Below are positions 1-8,582 of a DNA stretch of 64,000 nucleotides, in pieces. The stretch is taken from positions 1-64,000 of the forward strand of contig AXWR01000001.1 in NCBI GenBank assembly GCA_000482765.1, given 5' to 3'. Position 1 is the first letter of the stretch, and each line of letters starts with the position of its first letter. This DNA is from Meiothermus taiwanensis DSM 14542. GTDB lineage: Bacteria > Deinococcota > Deinococci > Deinococcales > Thermaceae. The notes under the pieces were generated by a model, which did no database searches, had not been told where the DNA came from, and worked only from the letters and a program-made list of their open reading frames with translations. The translations under genes were made by a program, and so were the position numbers.

Positions 1-124
1 GCAGCTAACTCCTCTTGGCCTGTTTGCTTTGCAGAAAAGGGTAGCCGAGTAGAGGGGTGAGGGGCAACTGCGTAACTCCTATATATTTTTGAATCCGGTA
101 TAAGCTAGGGAGCGGGTGTTTTGA

Positions 125-1231
125 ATGGTACCTATCCTTGATCTTAAGCGTGAATATCTGGAGTTGAAAAGCGAGGTTGACGCCGCCCTGGCCCGTGTCC
201 TGGCCTCGGGGGCCTTCGTGGGAGGGGCCGAGGTCGCCGCCCTGGAGGAGGAGCTGGCCGCCTACCTGAAAGTGCCCTACGTGGTGTCCTGTGGCTCCGG
301 CACCGATGCCCTCTTCATCGCCTTGCGGGCCATGGGGGTAGGGCCGGGGGATGAGGTCATCACCACGCCCTTTACCTTTATCGCCACCCTCGAGGCCATC
401 CAGCACGTGGGGGCCCGCCCCGTGCTGGTGGACATTGACCCCCAAAACTTCAACCTCAATCCGGCCCTGCTCGAGGCCGCCCTCACCCCGCGCACCAAGG
501 CCATCCTGCCGGTTCACCTGTACGGCCAGGTGGCCCCCATGGGCGAGATACTGGAGTTCGCGCAAAAACACGGTTTGCAGGTGCTGGAAGATGCAGCCCA
601 GGCCATCGGGGCCCGCTACTGCGCCCCGGGCCAGCCGCCTGTCCAGGCCGGCACCCTGGGCAATGCGGGGGCTTTTAGCCTTTACCCCACCAAAAACCTG
701 GGGGCCTATGGCGATGGCGGCTTTATCGCCACCCACAACCCAACCATCGCCGAGGAGGCCCGCCTGTTGACGGTGCACGGCTCCAAGGAGCGCTACCACC
801 ATGTGCGCCCGGCCGGTTACACCTCGAGGCTCGACAGCCTCCAGGCCGCCATCTTGCGGGTTAAGCTCCCTCACCTGGAAACCTGGAACGCCCGCCGCCG
901 CCAGATCGCCCAGGTCTACAACGAGCACCTCAAAAACCACCTCCAGACCCCCCGCGAGATGCCCTATGCCCTGCACGTCTACCACCAGTACACGGTGCGC
1001 CACCCCGAGCGCGACCGGCTGGCCGCCCACCTGAAGCAGCAGGGCATCGGCAGCAGCGTGCACTACCCGCTGCCGGCCCACCTCCAGCCGGCCTACCGCG
1101 ACCTGGCCCCGGAAGGCTCCCTTCCAGCCGCAGAGGCCGCCGCCCGCGAGGTGCTGAGCCTGCCCATGCACCCCTTTTTGCAAGAGGCCCAGCTCGAGGC
1201 GGTCATCCAGGCCGTACAAAGTTACGCCTAA
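125..1231 (+). CDS. DegT/DnrJ/EryC1-family PLP-dependent sugar aminotransferase
   Basis: The 368-residue protein has the family's usual length and layout. It is expected to transfer an amino group from glutamate to a keto-sugar nucleotide, feeding surface polysaccharide or glycan synthesis. Visible signatures are the N-terminal LDLKREYLELK, the SCGSGTDALFIAL cofactor-binding stretch near residue 58, the EDAAQAIGARY acid motif near residue 153, and the PLP-lysine region FSLYPTKNLGAYGDGG near residue 185. The family and fold are clear; the exact sugar substrate cannot be read from the sequence. It is a single gene on this strand, followed 45 bases later by the peptidase gene, which has its own -10 box. 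A weak AGGGAG lies about 12 bases before the ATG. Confidence 0.93.
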   Translation: MVPILDLKREYLELKSEVDAALARVLASGAFVGGAEVAALEEELAAYLKVPYVVSCGSGTDALFIALRAMGVGPGDEVITTPFTFIATLEAIQHVGARPVLVDIDPQNFNLNPALLEAALTPRTKAILPVHLYGQVAPMGEILEFAQKHGLQVLEDAAQAIGARYCAPGQPPVQAGTLGNAGAFSLYPTKNLGAYGDGGFIATHNPTIAEEARLLTVHGSKERYHHVRPAGYTSRLDSLQAAILRVKLPHLETWNARRRQIAQVYNEHLKNHLQTPREMPYALHVYHQYTVRHPERDRLAAHLKQQGIGSSVHYPLPAHLQPAYRDLAPEGSLPAAEAAAREVLSLPMHPFLQEAQLEAVIQAVQSYA

Positions 1232-1276
1232 ACAAGGCACATTCTCCGGCTTTGGCCCCGTTTATACTGGGTTGCT

Positions 1277-3304
1277 ATGCCGGAGAATCCTTTGCTGGAA
1301 GTGCGCTACGACATCCCTTTTAGCCAGATCCGCCCCGAGCACATCGAGCCAGCCATCCAGACCCTCCTGGCCCAGGCCGAGGCCGAGCTGGAGGCCATCC
1401 TGCGGGTAGAAGGCCCCCGCACCTTGGAGAACACCCTGCTACCCCTGGATCGGCTGGGCGAGGGCCTGGGCTACGCCTATACCCTGGTGGCCCACCTCGA
1501 GAGCGTGGCTTCCACCCCTGAGCTGCGCGCAGCCTACAAGGCCATCATTCCCCCCACCACCGCCTTCTACACCAAGCTCCAGATTTCTGCCGAGCTGTAC
1601 CAGGCCCTCAAGGACTTTGCAGCCACCCCCGAAGCAAGCCAGCTCAGCCCCGACTGGGCCCGCTTCCTCAAACTGCGCCTCGATGAGTTCCGCCGCCAGG
1701 GGGCGGGCCTTCCCCCCGAGAAGAAAGCCCGCCTCGAGGCCATCAACACCCGGCTTTCGGAGCTTACTACCCAGTTCGAGCAAAATGTCACCGACTCCAC
1801 CGCCGACTGGGAGCTGTACCTGGACGAAAGCCAGGTGGCGGGCCTGCCCCCAAGCGCCCTCGAGGCCGCCCGCCAGAGTGCCCGGGCCAAAGGCCGCGAG
1901 GGCTACCGCTTTACCCTGCAGCAGCCCAGCTATCTGGCCCTGCAAACCTACCTGGACGACGCCGAGATCCGTAAGCAGGTCTACCTGGCCTACCACCGCC
2001 GGGCCACCGAGCCAGGCCGCGACAACCGGCCCCTGATTGATGAAATTCTGGCCCTGCGCCGCGAAAAGGCCGAACTGCTGGGCTACGCCAACTTTGCCGA
2101 CTACGTGCTGGAGAACCGCATGGCCGGCAAGGCCGAGACCGCCCTGCGCTTCGAGCAGGACCTCAAAGCCGCCTACGAGCCTTACTTCAAAAAAGAGCTG
2201 GCCGCCCTCGAGGCCTTCCGCCGGGAGCTCGAGGGGCCAGAGGCCCCGCCGCTGGAGCCCTGGGACATCGCCTACTACGCCGAGAAGCAGCGCAAGGCCC
2301 TCTACGACTTCGACGAGGAAGAGCTCAGGCCCTACTTTGCCCTGCCGCAGGTGCTCGAGGGGCTGTTCGAGATCGTGCGGCGGGTCTTCGGCCTCGAGGT
2401 GCGGGAAGTAGCGGGTGTGGACACCTGGCACCCCGAGGTCAAAACCTACGAGATCTACCGGGAGGGCCGGCGCATCTGCCGCTTCTTCACCGACTGGCAC
2501 CCCCGCGAGAACAAGCGCGGCGGGGCCTGGATGAACACGCTCATCCGGGGCGTGCGCCAGGGCGATACCACCGAGCCCCACCTGGGCCTGATGTGCGGCA
2601 ACCTCACCCCCCCGGTGGGCGACCGGCCCGCTTTGCTCACCCACCGCGAGGTGGAGACCATCTTCCACGAGTTTGGGCACCTGTTGCACCTGGCGCTCTC
2701 GAGCGTGGAGGTCCGCAGCCTGGTGGGCACCCAGGTGGCCCGCGACTTTGTCGAGCTGCCCAGCCAGATCATGGAAAACTGGTGCTGGGAGCGCGAGGCC
2801 CTGGACTTGTTCGCCCGCCACTATCAGACCGGCGAACCCATCCCCGACGAGCTTTTCGAGAAAATGCTGCGGGCCAAAAACTACTGGGCCGCCAACCAGG
2901 GCATGCGTCAGCTGGCCTTCGGCACGGTGGATCTGGCCCTGCACATCCACTACACCCCCAGCGACGGCGATGTGGTCGCCTACGCCCGGCAGGTCATGCA
3001 GCCCTTCATGCCAGCCCCGCTACCCCAGGACTATGCCTTTGTGGCCGGGTTTGCCCACCTGTTCGGTCATCCGGTGGGCTATGCCGCGGGCTACTACTCC
3101 TACAAATGGTCGGAGGTGCTCGACGCCGACGCTTTCTCGCGCTTCAAGGCCGAGGGCATCTTCAACCGCCAGACCGGCGAGGATTTCATCACCCACATCC
3201 TGAGCAAAGGCAACTCTGTCGACCCCGCCGAGCTCTTCCGGCGCTTCCTGGGGCGCGACCCTGACCCCAAGGCCTTGCTAGCGCGCTCGGGGCTTCTGGA
3301 CTAA
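1277..3304 (+). CDS. M3-family zinc oligopeptidase (oligopeptidase A / Dcp type)
   Basis: At 675 residues this matches the thimet-oligopeptidase family M3. The zinc site HEFGHLLH lies near residue 462, with a distal glutamate expected about 25 residues further on. Cytoplasmic enzymes of this family degrade short peptides, including cleaved signal peptides. The N-terminal helical region, with [14 protein letters not shown] near residue 18, is typical of the oligopeptidase A branch rather than PepF. A -10 box TATACT at 1263-1268 ends only 8 bases before the ATG and no Shine-Dalgarno is visible, so the mRNA is probably leaderless. Nothing suggests truncation. Oligopeptidase A and peptidyl-dipeptidase Dcp cannot be separated with certainty here. 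Confidence 0.93.
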   Translation: MPENPLLEVRYDIPFSQIRPEHIEPAIQTLLAQAEAELEAILRVEGPRTLENTLLPLDRLGEGLGYAYTLVAHLESVASTPELRAAYKAIIPPTTAFYTKLQISAELYQALKDFAATPEASQLSPDWARFLKLRLDEFRRQGAGLPPEKKARLEAINTRLSELTTQFEQNVTDSTADWELYLDESQVAGLPPSALEAARQSARAKGREGYRFTLQQPSYLALQTYLDDAEIRKQVYLAYHRRATEPGRDNRPLIDEILALRREKAELLGYANFADYVLENRMAGKAETALRFEQDLKAAYEPYFKKELAALEAFRRELEGPEAPPLEPWDIAYYAEKQRKALYDFDEEELRPYFALPQVLEGLFEIVRRVFGLEVREVAGVDTWHPEVKTYEIYREGRRICRFFTDWHPRENKRGGAWMNTLIRGVRQGDTTEPHLGLMCGNLTPPVGDRPALLTHREVETIFHEFGHLLHLALSSVEVRSLVGTQVARDFVELPSQIMENWCWEREALDLFARHYQTGEPIPDELFEKMLRAKNYWAANQGMRQLAFGTVDLALHIHYTPSDGDVVAYARQVMQPFMPAPLPQDYAFVAGFAHLFGHPVGYAAGYYSYKWSEVLDADAFSRFKAEGIFNRQTGEDFITHILSKGNSVDPAELFRRFLGRDPDPKALLARSGLLD

Positions 3305-3311
3305 GCGCTGT

Positions 3312-3587
3312 CTAAGGCGAAGCATCCCCCCATAAAACCCGCAGGGTGGTGCCATAGCGGCTGTTATCCTGCGGGTCGAGTTCTTCCACTGCTTTTACAT
3401 AACCACCGCGCATGATCACCCGCACGCGCAGGTTGGGCCGCTTCCAGTCGTATACCTCGCGCCCCCAGTCCCACTCGTCGTACTGGCTGAAAGGCCCTAT
3501 GCACTCCATGATGGCCTTCAGAGACAGATTCACATAGTTCTCTGGACGGGAGAAAAACGCGCGCAGGGCTGCTTCCGAGCAGGCCAT
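3312..3587 (-). CDS. Small hypothetical protein (91 aa)
   Basis: I do not recognise this family. The protein has no signal peptide or membrane segment. It starts with a helical stretch (MACSEAALRAFFSRPENY) and continues with beta-rich sequence containing many aromatic and acidic residues (QYDEWDWGREVYDWKRP). Two cysteines are present, near residues 3 and 29. It lies 8 bases from the convergent peptidase stop and is the downstream neighbour of pilT on the same strand, separated by about 31 bases, so co-transcription with pilT is possible. Codon use matches its neighbours, which supports a real gene. Confidence 0.6.
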   Translation of the reverse strand: MACSEAALRAFFSRPENYVNLSLKAIMECIGPFSQYDEWDWGREVYDWKRPNLRVRVIMRGGYVKAVEELDPQDNSRYGTTLRVLWGDASP

Positions 3588-3618
3588 ATACTCCCCAGGG
3601 CTCCGTGGCTATAGGCCC

Positions 3619-4728
3619 TTAGGGGCGGCGCACACCGGCCGCCTGGGGCGTGGAGCCCCCCGCCGCACCAGCCAGACGAGCAAACTCCTTGGGGTCTACA
3701 GCGCGCGACTGGCCCATCTCGTAGGTAATCAGCTTGCGCTTGTACAGGTCGGCCAGGTAGGCGTCCATGGTGATCATGCCGTACTGGCCCCCAGTTTGAA
3801 TTACGCTGACCAGTTGATGGCTCTTGCCCTCGCGAATCAACGCCCGCACCGCTGGGGTAGCCACCATGAGCTCGTAAGCCAGCACCCGTCCACCGCCAAA
3901 GGCCTTGGGCAGAAGCTGTTGGGTGAGCACCGCCACCAGGTTGTTGGAGAGCTGCACCCGTACCTGCTCCTGTTGAGACTCCGGGAAGACGTCAATAATG
4001 CGGTCGATGGTCTCGGGGGCGCTGTTGGTGTGCAGGGTACCCATCACCAGGTGCCCGGTCTCAGCGGCGGTGATAGCGGCCGAAATGGTCTCGTAGTCGC
4101 GCATCTCCCCCACCAGAATCACATCGGGGGCCTGCCGCAACACCGAGCGCAAGGCCTTTTCAAAGCTGTGGGTATCCGAGCCAATCTCGCGCTGGTTGAT
4201 GATGGAGGACTTGTGACGGTGGAAGAACTCGATGGGGTCTTCAATGGTCACGATGTGGCAGCGCTTGCGCTCGTTGATGTAGTCGATCATGGAGGCCAGG
4301 GTGGTGGACTTACCCGAGCCGGTGGGCCCGGTCACCAGCACCAGCCCACGCGGGCTCATAGCAATATCGGCCACGGTCTTGGGCAGACCCAGCTCCTCGA
4401 AGCTCTTGACGTTGGAGGGCACCACCCGCAGCACCCCACCCACACTACCGCGCTGCAAGAAGATGTTGACGCGGAAGCGGCCTTTGCCTGGAAGGCTGAA
4501 GGAGAAGTCGAGCTCCTTTTCTTCCTCAAAAACCCGCTGCTGCTTCTCGTCCATCAGGGCATAGGTCAGGCGCCGGGTTTCCTGGGGGGTAAGGGGCTCA
4601 AACTCGGTGGGGTGAAACTCACCATCCACCTTGACCATAGGGGGAAGGCCCACCGTGATAACCAGATCCGAGGCACTGCGATCTACGGCCAGATTGAGCA
4701 GGTCTACAATATCGGGTGCTTTGCTCAT
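3619..4728 (-). CDS. pilT: PilT-type twitching motility / pilus retraction ATPase
   Basis: This hexameric secretion-type ATPase is expected to power depolymerisation of type IV pili at the inner membrane. The sequence shows Walker A GPTGSGKSTT near residue 134, an acidic Asp-box (TIEDPIEFFH), Walker B DVILVGEMRD near residue 202, and the His-box HLVMGTLHTNS. Length (369 aa) fits PilT. Two in-frame ATGs lie 6 bases apart; a GGAG sits directly against the first and about 6 bases before the second, so I chose the second (4728, MSKAPDIVDLL). A TATTCT -10 element lies about 25 bases upstream. A paralogue is encoded at 10528-11628; the two presumably divide retraction roles as PilT and PilU or PilT2 do elsewhere. 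Confidence 0.93.
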   Translation of the reverse strand: MSKAPDIVDLLNLAVDRSASDLVITVGLPPMVKVDGEFHPTEFEPLTPQETRRLTYALMDEKQQRVFEEEKELDFSFSLPGKGRFRVNIFLQRGSVGGVLRVVPSNVKSFEELGLPKTVADIAMSPRGLVLVTGPTGSGKSTTLASMIDYINERKRCHIVTIEDPIEFFHRHKSSIINQREIGSDTHSFEKALRSVLRQAPDVILVGEMRDYETISAAITAAETGHLVMGTLHTNSAPETIDRIIDVFPESQQEQVRVQLSNNLVAVLTQQLLPKAFGGGRVLAYELMVATPAVRALIREGKSHQLVSVIQTGGQYGMITMDAYLADLYKRKLITYEMGQSRAVDPKEFARLAGAAGGSTPQAAGVRRP

Positions 4729-4848
4729 GCGCATCTCCAGTTGTCAATTCAGAATACGCCAACTCGAGAACCGGCCATGTTTATATAGCCCACCAAGACC
4801 CCAGGCGAACAATCACAGCCGACTGCCGGTATTGCCGAACCGCCCTGG

Positions 4849-5388
4849 CTACCTTGCCCCCAGGTATTTGAAGTAGCGTTCCCGCGTAACCATGCCGTGC
4901 ACCGTATCACCATCGGCCACGAACACAATCGGATGCTGGCGAAATAGCGATCCCAGCTCGCTTGCGGCGGTTTCACCGGAGACCACTGGGGCTTCGTCCC
5001 AGGGAACCAATGAGTCGGCCATGCCGATAACGCCTACCGGATGACCGTCCTCGAGCAGTACCGCGATACTACCTTCAAAGGACTGTAGCGCGCTGATCAC
5101 CGGCACCGGTCTAGCCAGCTTGCGGGCCGAAGTGGGTACAAATATACCCGCGGAAAGCAGGGTGGTGGTGGTCACCTTAACCGCCCTTTTGGCAATAAGG
5201 AGGCTGACGGTAAAAACCAGCAAGAAAGCCAGGCCCTCGAGGACGCCGAAAAAGTTAAAGCCCTCCCAGCCAAACTGCCCCCGCCCACCCAGGGCCCAGT
5301 GTATAAGCCCCGAGACCATCAGCCCGGCAATCAGCGCCGCAAGGTAAGCGATCAGGCCCGCCAAACGCAAGTCACGAACAGTTCGCAT
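4849..5388 (-). CDS. Two-TM membrane protein with CBS-like cytoplasmic domain
   Basis: The 179-residue protein has two N-terminal hydrophobic segments, about residues 10-32 and 48-66. These are followed by a soluble part that resembles a tandem CBS pair: PVPVISALQSFEGSIAVLL followed by GHPVGVIGM, then VVSGETAASELGSLFRQHP followed by FVADGDTVHGMVTRERYF. CBS pairs usually bind adenylate nucleotides and regulate attached modules; here the module is only a short membrane anchor. A GGAGG lies 7-8 bases before the ATG. It is codirectional with pilT, about 120 bases away. Function is unknown; assignment to CBS rests on sequence pattern only. Confidence 0.7.
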   Translation of the reverse strand: MRTVRDLRLAGLIAYLAALIAGLMVSGLIHWALGGRGQFGWEGFNFFGVLEGLAFLLVFTVSLLIAKRAVKVTTTTLLSAGIFVPTSARKLARPVPVISALQSFEGSIAVLLEDGHPVGVIGMADSLVPWDEAPVVSGETAASELGSLFRQHPIVFVADGDTVHGMVTRERYFKYLGAR

Positions 5389-5443
5389 CCGGCCTCCAGT
5401 CTACATCCCCCGGCAAGGTGGTTCCAGCCAAGCGGAATCTCCC

Positions 5444-6154
5444 TCAGGCCAACCAACGAAGATCCTCCTCTTTATCGATATCCACCCCTATTTCAGGGTA
5501 GGGGGTAATGAGGGCTTTGGCAGGAACTCCGATAATTTGTGAGACCCTGGCCTCGAGCCCGGGGATGTCGGCCCGGCCCAACAGCACCTTTACCAGGGTG
5601 CCCAGCCCAATCATCCGGGCCAGGGCCAGGGGTTTTTTGCGCAGTTCCAGGGCTTGTCTAAGCAAAGGCAGGGCCGTAAAAAAGAGCTTCTTGTCGATGA
5701 TGACCAGGTTGCCCCCAGTAAAGTAGCCCTCGCGGACGCGGGCGTAGGTGCGGCGCATCCCCGGGAAGCGCTGCTCGATGGTGGGCCGGGCAACAATGGT
5801 GTAGACGAAGCCCGCCTGGGGTGCATTTTCCAGCACCCAGCGCACCGCCTCTGCCTGCAAAAAGGGCATGTCGCCAGTAGACACCAGCACCTTGCTACCC
5901 TGGGCGGCCTTAATTCCCGCCTCGAGGTTAGCCAGCAAGCTGCCCTGGTCGGGCAAGGCCCGTTGGGGCGGGGGGTTCAAGGGCAGGGACGGCCCTACCA
6001 AAATGACCTCCAGCCCCGCTTGCACCAGGGCCTCGAGGGTGTACTCCAACAGCGGGCGACCCCGGTAAGGCACCAGGGTTTTGCTGGCTACGCCAAACTT
6101 CTGGGCCAGGGGGTCGCCGGCGTTACCACCTGCCAACACAATCGCTTCCACCAA
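5444..6154 (-). CDS. MobA-like nucleotidyltransferase (NTP transferase domain)
   Basis: The protein begins with VEAIVLAGGNAGDPLAQKFG followed by SKTLVPYRGRPLLEYTL, the glycine-rich nucleotide site of GT-A-fold nucleotidyltransferases. STGDMPFL near residue 97 carries the metal-binding aspartate, and EIGVDIDKEEDL near the C-terminus is the second acidic site. At 236 residues it is a single catalytic domain without the left-handed helix of GlmU-like enzymes. Such proteins activate molybdopterin, sugar phosphates or phospho-alcohols with NTP; the substrate is not evident. The neighbouring CBS-type membrane protein starts 56 bases downstream and may share the transcript. Confidence 0.85.
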   Translation of the reverse strand: MVEAIVLAGGNAGDPLAQKFGVASKTLVPYRGRPLLEYTLEALVQAGLEVILVGPSLPLNPPPQRALPDQGSLLANLEAGIKAAQGSKVLVSTGDMPFLQAEAVRWVLENAPQAGFVYTIVARPTIEQRFPGMRRTYARVREGYFTGGNLVIIDKKLFFTALPLLRQALELRKKPLALARMIGLGTLVKVLLGRADIPGLEARVSQIIGVPAKALITPYPEIGVDIDKEEDLRWLA

Positions 6155-6214
6155 ACCAGTTTACCCTTGGTTACCCACCTCTCTTTACCCAAAGCCCTTG
6201 CAGGCGATACCCTA

Positions 6215-6424
6215 ATGTCTATGGACGACCTGCTCGAGCGGCTGGGAAATCATCTGGTCTGGCGCATCGGCAAGGCCGAGGCCGAGGAGGTGCTGGTGGT
6301 GCGGGTGGGCCTGGCCTCCGCCGCCCCCGAGTTCAGCCACCTGGCACGCCTCCGCAACGTAACCGACGAGGAGATCGAGCAACTCGTACAGTCCGGGCAG
6401 CTAAGGGTCGAGTGGGTCAATTAG
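6215..6424 (+). CDS. Small conserved protein, DUF3248-like (69 aa)
   Basis: Translation from the ATG at 6215 gives a 69-residue acidic protein (MSMDDLLERLGNHLVWRIGK near the start, RLRNVTDEEIEQLV near the end). A second ATG at 6221 is an alternative start. Length and pattern recall DUF3248, a small family I associate with Deinococcus-Thermus; this family name is from memory and unverified. Its stop codon is directly followed by the ATG of the next gene, so the two are translationally coupled. No membrane segment or cysteine motif is present. Function unknown. Confidence 0.72.
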   Translation: MSMDDLLERLGNHLVWRIGKAEAEEVLVVRVGLASAAPEFSHLARLRNVTDEEIEQLVQSGQLRVEWVN

Positions 6425-6856
6425 ATGATACTGGAAAAAACCTTCCAGCTAAAGCTACCGGAGCCCCCCGAGCACCTGCTCCAGCCCGAGCGGGTCTTTG
6501 GTGGCAGGCCCCCGTTTAGTGAACTAACCCGTCAGGGCACCACCCTCCAGGGCTACCTGGTGGCCGAGGCCCCGCTGTTTGGCGAAATCCAGTTTCCCTT
6601 CCAGAGCCGTATTCATCCACAGGGCCTGGCGGCGCGCCTCGAGGCCCTGCCCCTCCCCGAGCCCCCGGCCTTCTGGGCCGAGCTCGAGGGCCATGGCGAG
6701 GTGGTAGAGGGGGGCATCGCCTATCAGCTCACCCTCCGCATCCACGCCACCCTGCCCCAGGGCGAAAAATGGGGGGGACGGGCCCTGGGGCGCCTGGCCG
6801 AGGCCGCTTTCGAGCGGAACGTGGAACGGGTTCTGCAGCGGCTCACCCAGGCCTGA
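6425..6856 (+). CDS. Conserved hypothetical protein, DUF3809-like (143 aa)
   Basis: The ATG starts on the base after the upstream stop codon, so this gene depends on coupled translation with the 69-aa protein. The 143-residue product is soluble and proline-rich with alternating beta-like segments (TTLQGYLVAEAPLFGEIQF, YQLTLRIHATLP) and a basic C-terminal helix (AFERNVERVLQRL). I associate such a pairing with DUF3809 in Deinococcus-Thermus, from memory. The beta-rich pattern could suit a START-like lipid or cofactor-binding fold, but that is speculation. Function unknown. Confidence 0.72.
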   Translation: MILEKTFQLKLPEPPEHLLQPERVFGGRPPFSELTRQGTTLQGYLVAEAPLFGEIQFPFQSRIHPQGLAARLEALPLPEPPAFWAELEGHGEVVEGGIAYQLTLRIHATLPQGEKWGGRALGRLAEAAFERNVERVLQRLTQA

Positions 6857-6915
6857 GCCAGCGCACCCAACCCCCGTTTCGGACATATACTAGTTAACGC
6901 GTCGGAGGTCGAACC

Positions 6916-7593
6916 ATGGTCGAGGTACGCTACCTAGGACACTCAGCCCTGCTCATCAGCGACGGTACTACCCGCATACTGGTAGACCCTTTCCTCACCG
7001 GTAACCCCAAAGCGGCCCTCACGGCCGACCAGGTAGAAGCCGACCTGGTGGTGCTGACCCATGCCCACGGCGATCACTACGGTGACAGCGTGGCTATTAG
7101 CCAGCGCACCGGAGCCCCAATTATCTCCAACTACGAGATTGTGAGCTATGCCGAAAAACAGGGCGCCAAAGGGGTGGGCATGAACCTGGGCGGCACCTAC
7201 CGGTTCAAAGGCGGGTGGCTCAAGTGGTTTCCCGCCTGGCACTCCTCTTCTTTTCCGGATGGAACCTACGGCGGCCTGGCCCAGGGCTTTGTGCTCGAGC
7301 TGGGCGGTAAGCGCCTGTACATCGCAGGGGACACCGCCCTATTCAGCGATATGACCCTGGTAGCCCAGTACAGCCCCGATCTGGCTGTTCTGCCCATTGG
7401 CGACCACTTCACCATGGGGCCGGACGATGCCCTCAAGGCCCTCGAGCTAACTCGAGCCAAGCAGGTGCTGCCGGTGCACTACAACACCTTCCCCCCCATC
7501 GCCCAGGATGGCGCGGCCTTTGTGCAGCAGGCCGGCCGGCTCGGGGTGGGGGGCCAGGCCTTAGCACCCGGCGAACATATGACCCTTTCGTAG
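6916..7593 (+). CDS. UPF0173-family metal-dependent hydrolase (metallo-beta-lactamase fold)
   Basis: The 225-residue protein carries the HxHxDH zinc motif as THAHGDHYGDS near residue 50, a second histidine region FPAWHSSSF, the AGDTALFSD aspartate site and a final VLPVHYNTFP histidine. These are hallmarks of the UPF0173 branch of MBL-fold hydrolases, a cytoplasmic family whose physiological substrate is unknown. A GGAGG at 6904-6908 lies 7 bases before the ATG, and TATACT at 6886-6891 is a good -10 box. The kinase gene follows after 8 bases and probably shares the transcript. Adjacent CTCGAG sites at 7441 and 7451 lie in different codon phases. Confidence 0.92.
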   Translation: MVEVRYLGHSALLISDGTTRILVDPFLTGNPKAALTADQVEADLVVLTHAHGDHYGDSVAISQRTGAPIISNYEIVSYAEKQGAKGVGMNLGGTYRFKGGWLKWFPAWHSSSFPDGTYGGLAQGFVLELGGKRLYIAGDTALFSDMTLVAQYSPDLAVLPIGDHFTMGPDDALKALELTRAKQVLPVHYNTFPPIAQDGAAFVQQAGRLGVGGQALAPGEHMTLS

Positions 7594-7601
7594 CAGTTGC
7601 C

Positions 7602-8489
7602 ATGACCCCCAACCCCCAGCAACCCATGGACTATCGCCGACTGACCCGACAACACTACAAGCTCGAGATGCTCTTGGGCCTGGGGCGATCGTCCCAGGTG
7701 TACCTGGCCCATGCCCCCGACGGTACCAAGGTGGCCCTTAAGGTGCCGCGCCGCGAGGTACGCACCGACCGGGCCCTCACCGAGCGCTTTGCACAGGAGG
7801 TGGCCCTGTCGCTTACCCTTAACCACGCCAACCTGGTGCGGGGGCTCTCGGGGCGCCCCGAGGGGGAAGGGGCTTTTCTGGCGCTGGAATACTTCGAGGA
7901 GGGCACCCTCGAGGACAGGCTAAAAAAAGGCCCCCTTAGCCGGGAGGTGGCCCTCGACTGCCTGAGCCAGATCGCCCAGGCCCTCATCTACCTGCACGAC
8001 CGGGGCGTCATCCACCAAGACGTCAAACCGTCCAACATTTTTATCGACGGTATGCTGTTCAAGCTCGGCGACTTTGGCGTGGCTAAAACCCGCGAAAACC
8101 CCAAACCCCTCGAGCGGGCCGGCAGCCCCTTCTACATGGCCCCGGAGCTATTCCTGGGAGAGCCGGCCACCCCTGCCTCGGATGCCTACTCGTTTGGGGT
8201 GATGGCCTTCGAGCTGTTGGTAGGTAAGCGGCCTTTTGTGGGGGAAACCCTGGAAGAGATCACCCACGCCCACCTGCACAAGCTGCCCCCACCCACCAAC
8301 CTTCCACCCCACCTCGACCGGATTGTTCGCAACCTCCTGGCTAAAGACCCCGCCATCCGCGCGACCCCCAAAGCCTTCTTGCAGATCGTACAAAACACCC
8401 CCCAGGCCGAGGCCAACCCCGGTAAAAGCAGCCCAGAAAACAAGCCCTCCAAAGCCAAAGGGCTGTTTGGCCTGTTTCGCAAAAAATAG
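7602..8489 (+). CDS. Hanks-type serine/threonine protein kinase, non-RD
   Basis: The kinase domain covers residues 18-260. The glycine loop is LLGLGRSSQVYLA, the ATP-binding lysine is in VALKVPRRE, the catalytic loop is HQDVKPSN, the metal loop is DFGVAK, and MAPE closes the activation segment. The usual HRD arginine is glutamine, so it is a non-RD kinase that may not need activation-loop phosphorylation. The C-terminal tail (about 35 residues, Lys/Pro/Ser-rich, ending GLFGLFRKK) has no obvious membrane segment, unlike PASTA kinases, so it is likely cytosolic. It follows the hydrolase gene by 8 bases with no clear ribosome site, suggesting coupling. Substrates are unknown. Confidence 0.92.
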   Translation: MTPNPQQPMDYRRLTRQHYKLEMLLGLGRSSQVYLAHAPDGTKVALKVPRREVRTDRALTERFAQEVALSLTLNHANLVRGLSGRPEGEGAFLALEYFEEGTLEDRLKKGPLSREVALDCLSQIAQALIYLHDRGVIHQDVKPSNIFIDGMLFKLGDFGVAKTRENPKPLERAGSPFYMAPELFLGEPATPASDAYSFGVMAFELLVGKRPFVGETLEEITHAHLHKLPPPTNLPPHLDRIVRNLLAKDPAIRATPKAFLQIVQNTPQAEANPGKSSPENKPSKAKGLFGLFRKK

Positions 8490-8582
8490 CAACGCGGTGC
8501 TTCACCAAAAGCCAGGCCCCTCGCGCGCAACCCCTTACCGGCTTCTGCCGATAAACTATGGGCAAGCAAAGCGAGGCCTGTT

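Noticed and set aside
1439..2950. Long open frame on the minus strand opposite the peptidase, and similar long frames opposite valS, ccmF, tyrS and others
   Set aside because: These are shadow frames produced by the high GC3 of the real genes; their translations are low-complexity (Gly, Leu, Val, Gln rich) and match no family.
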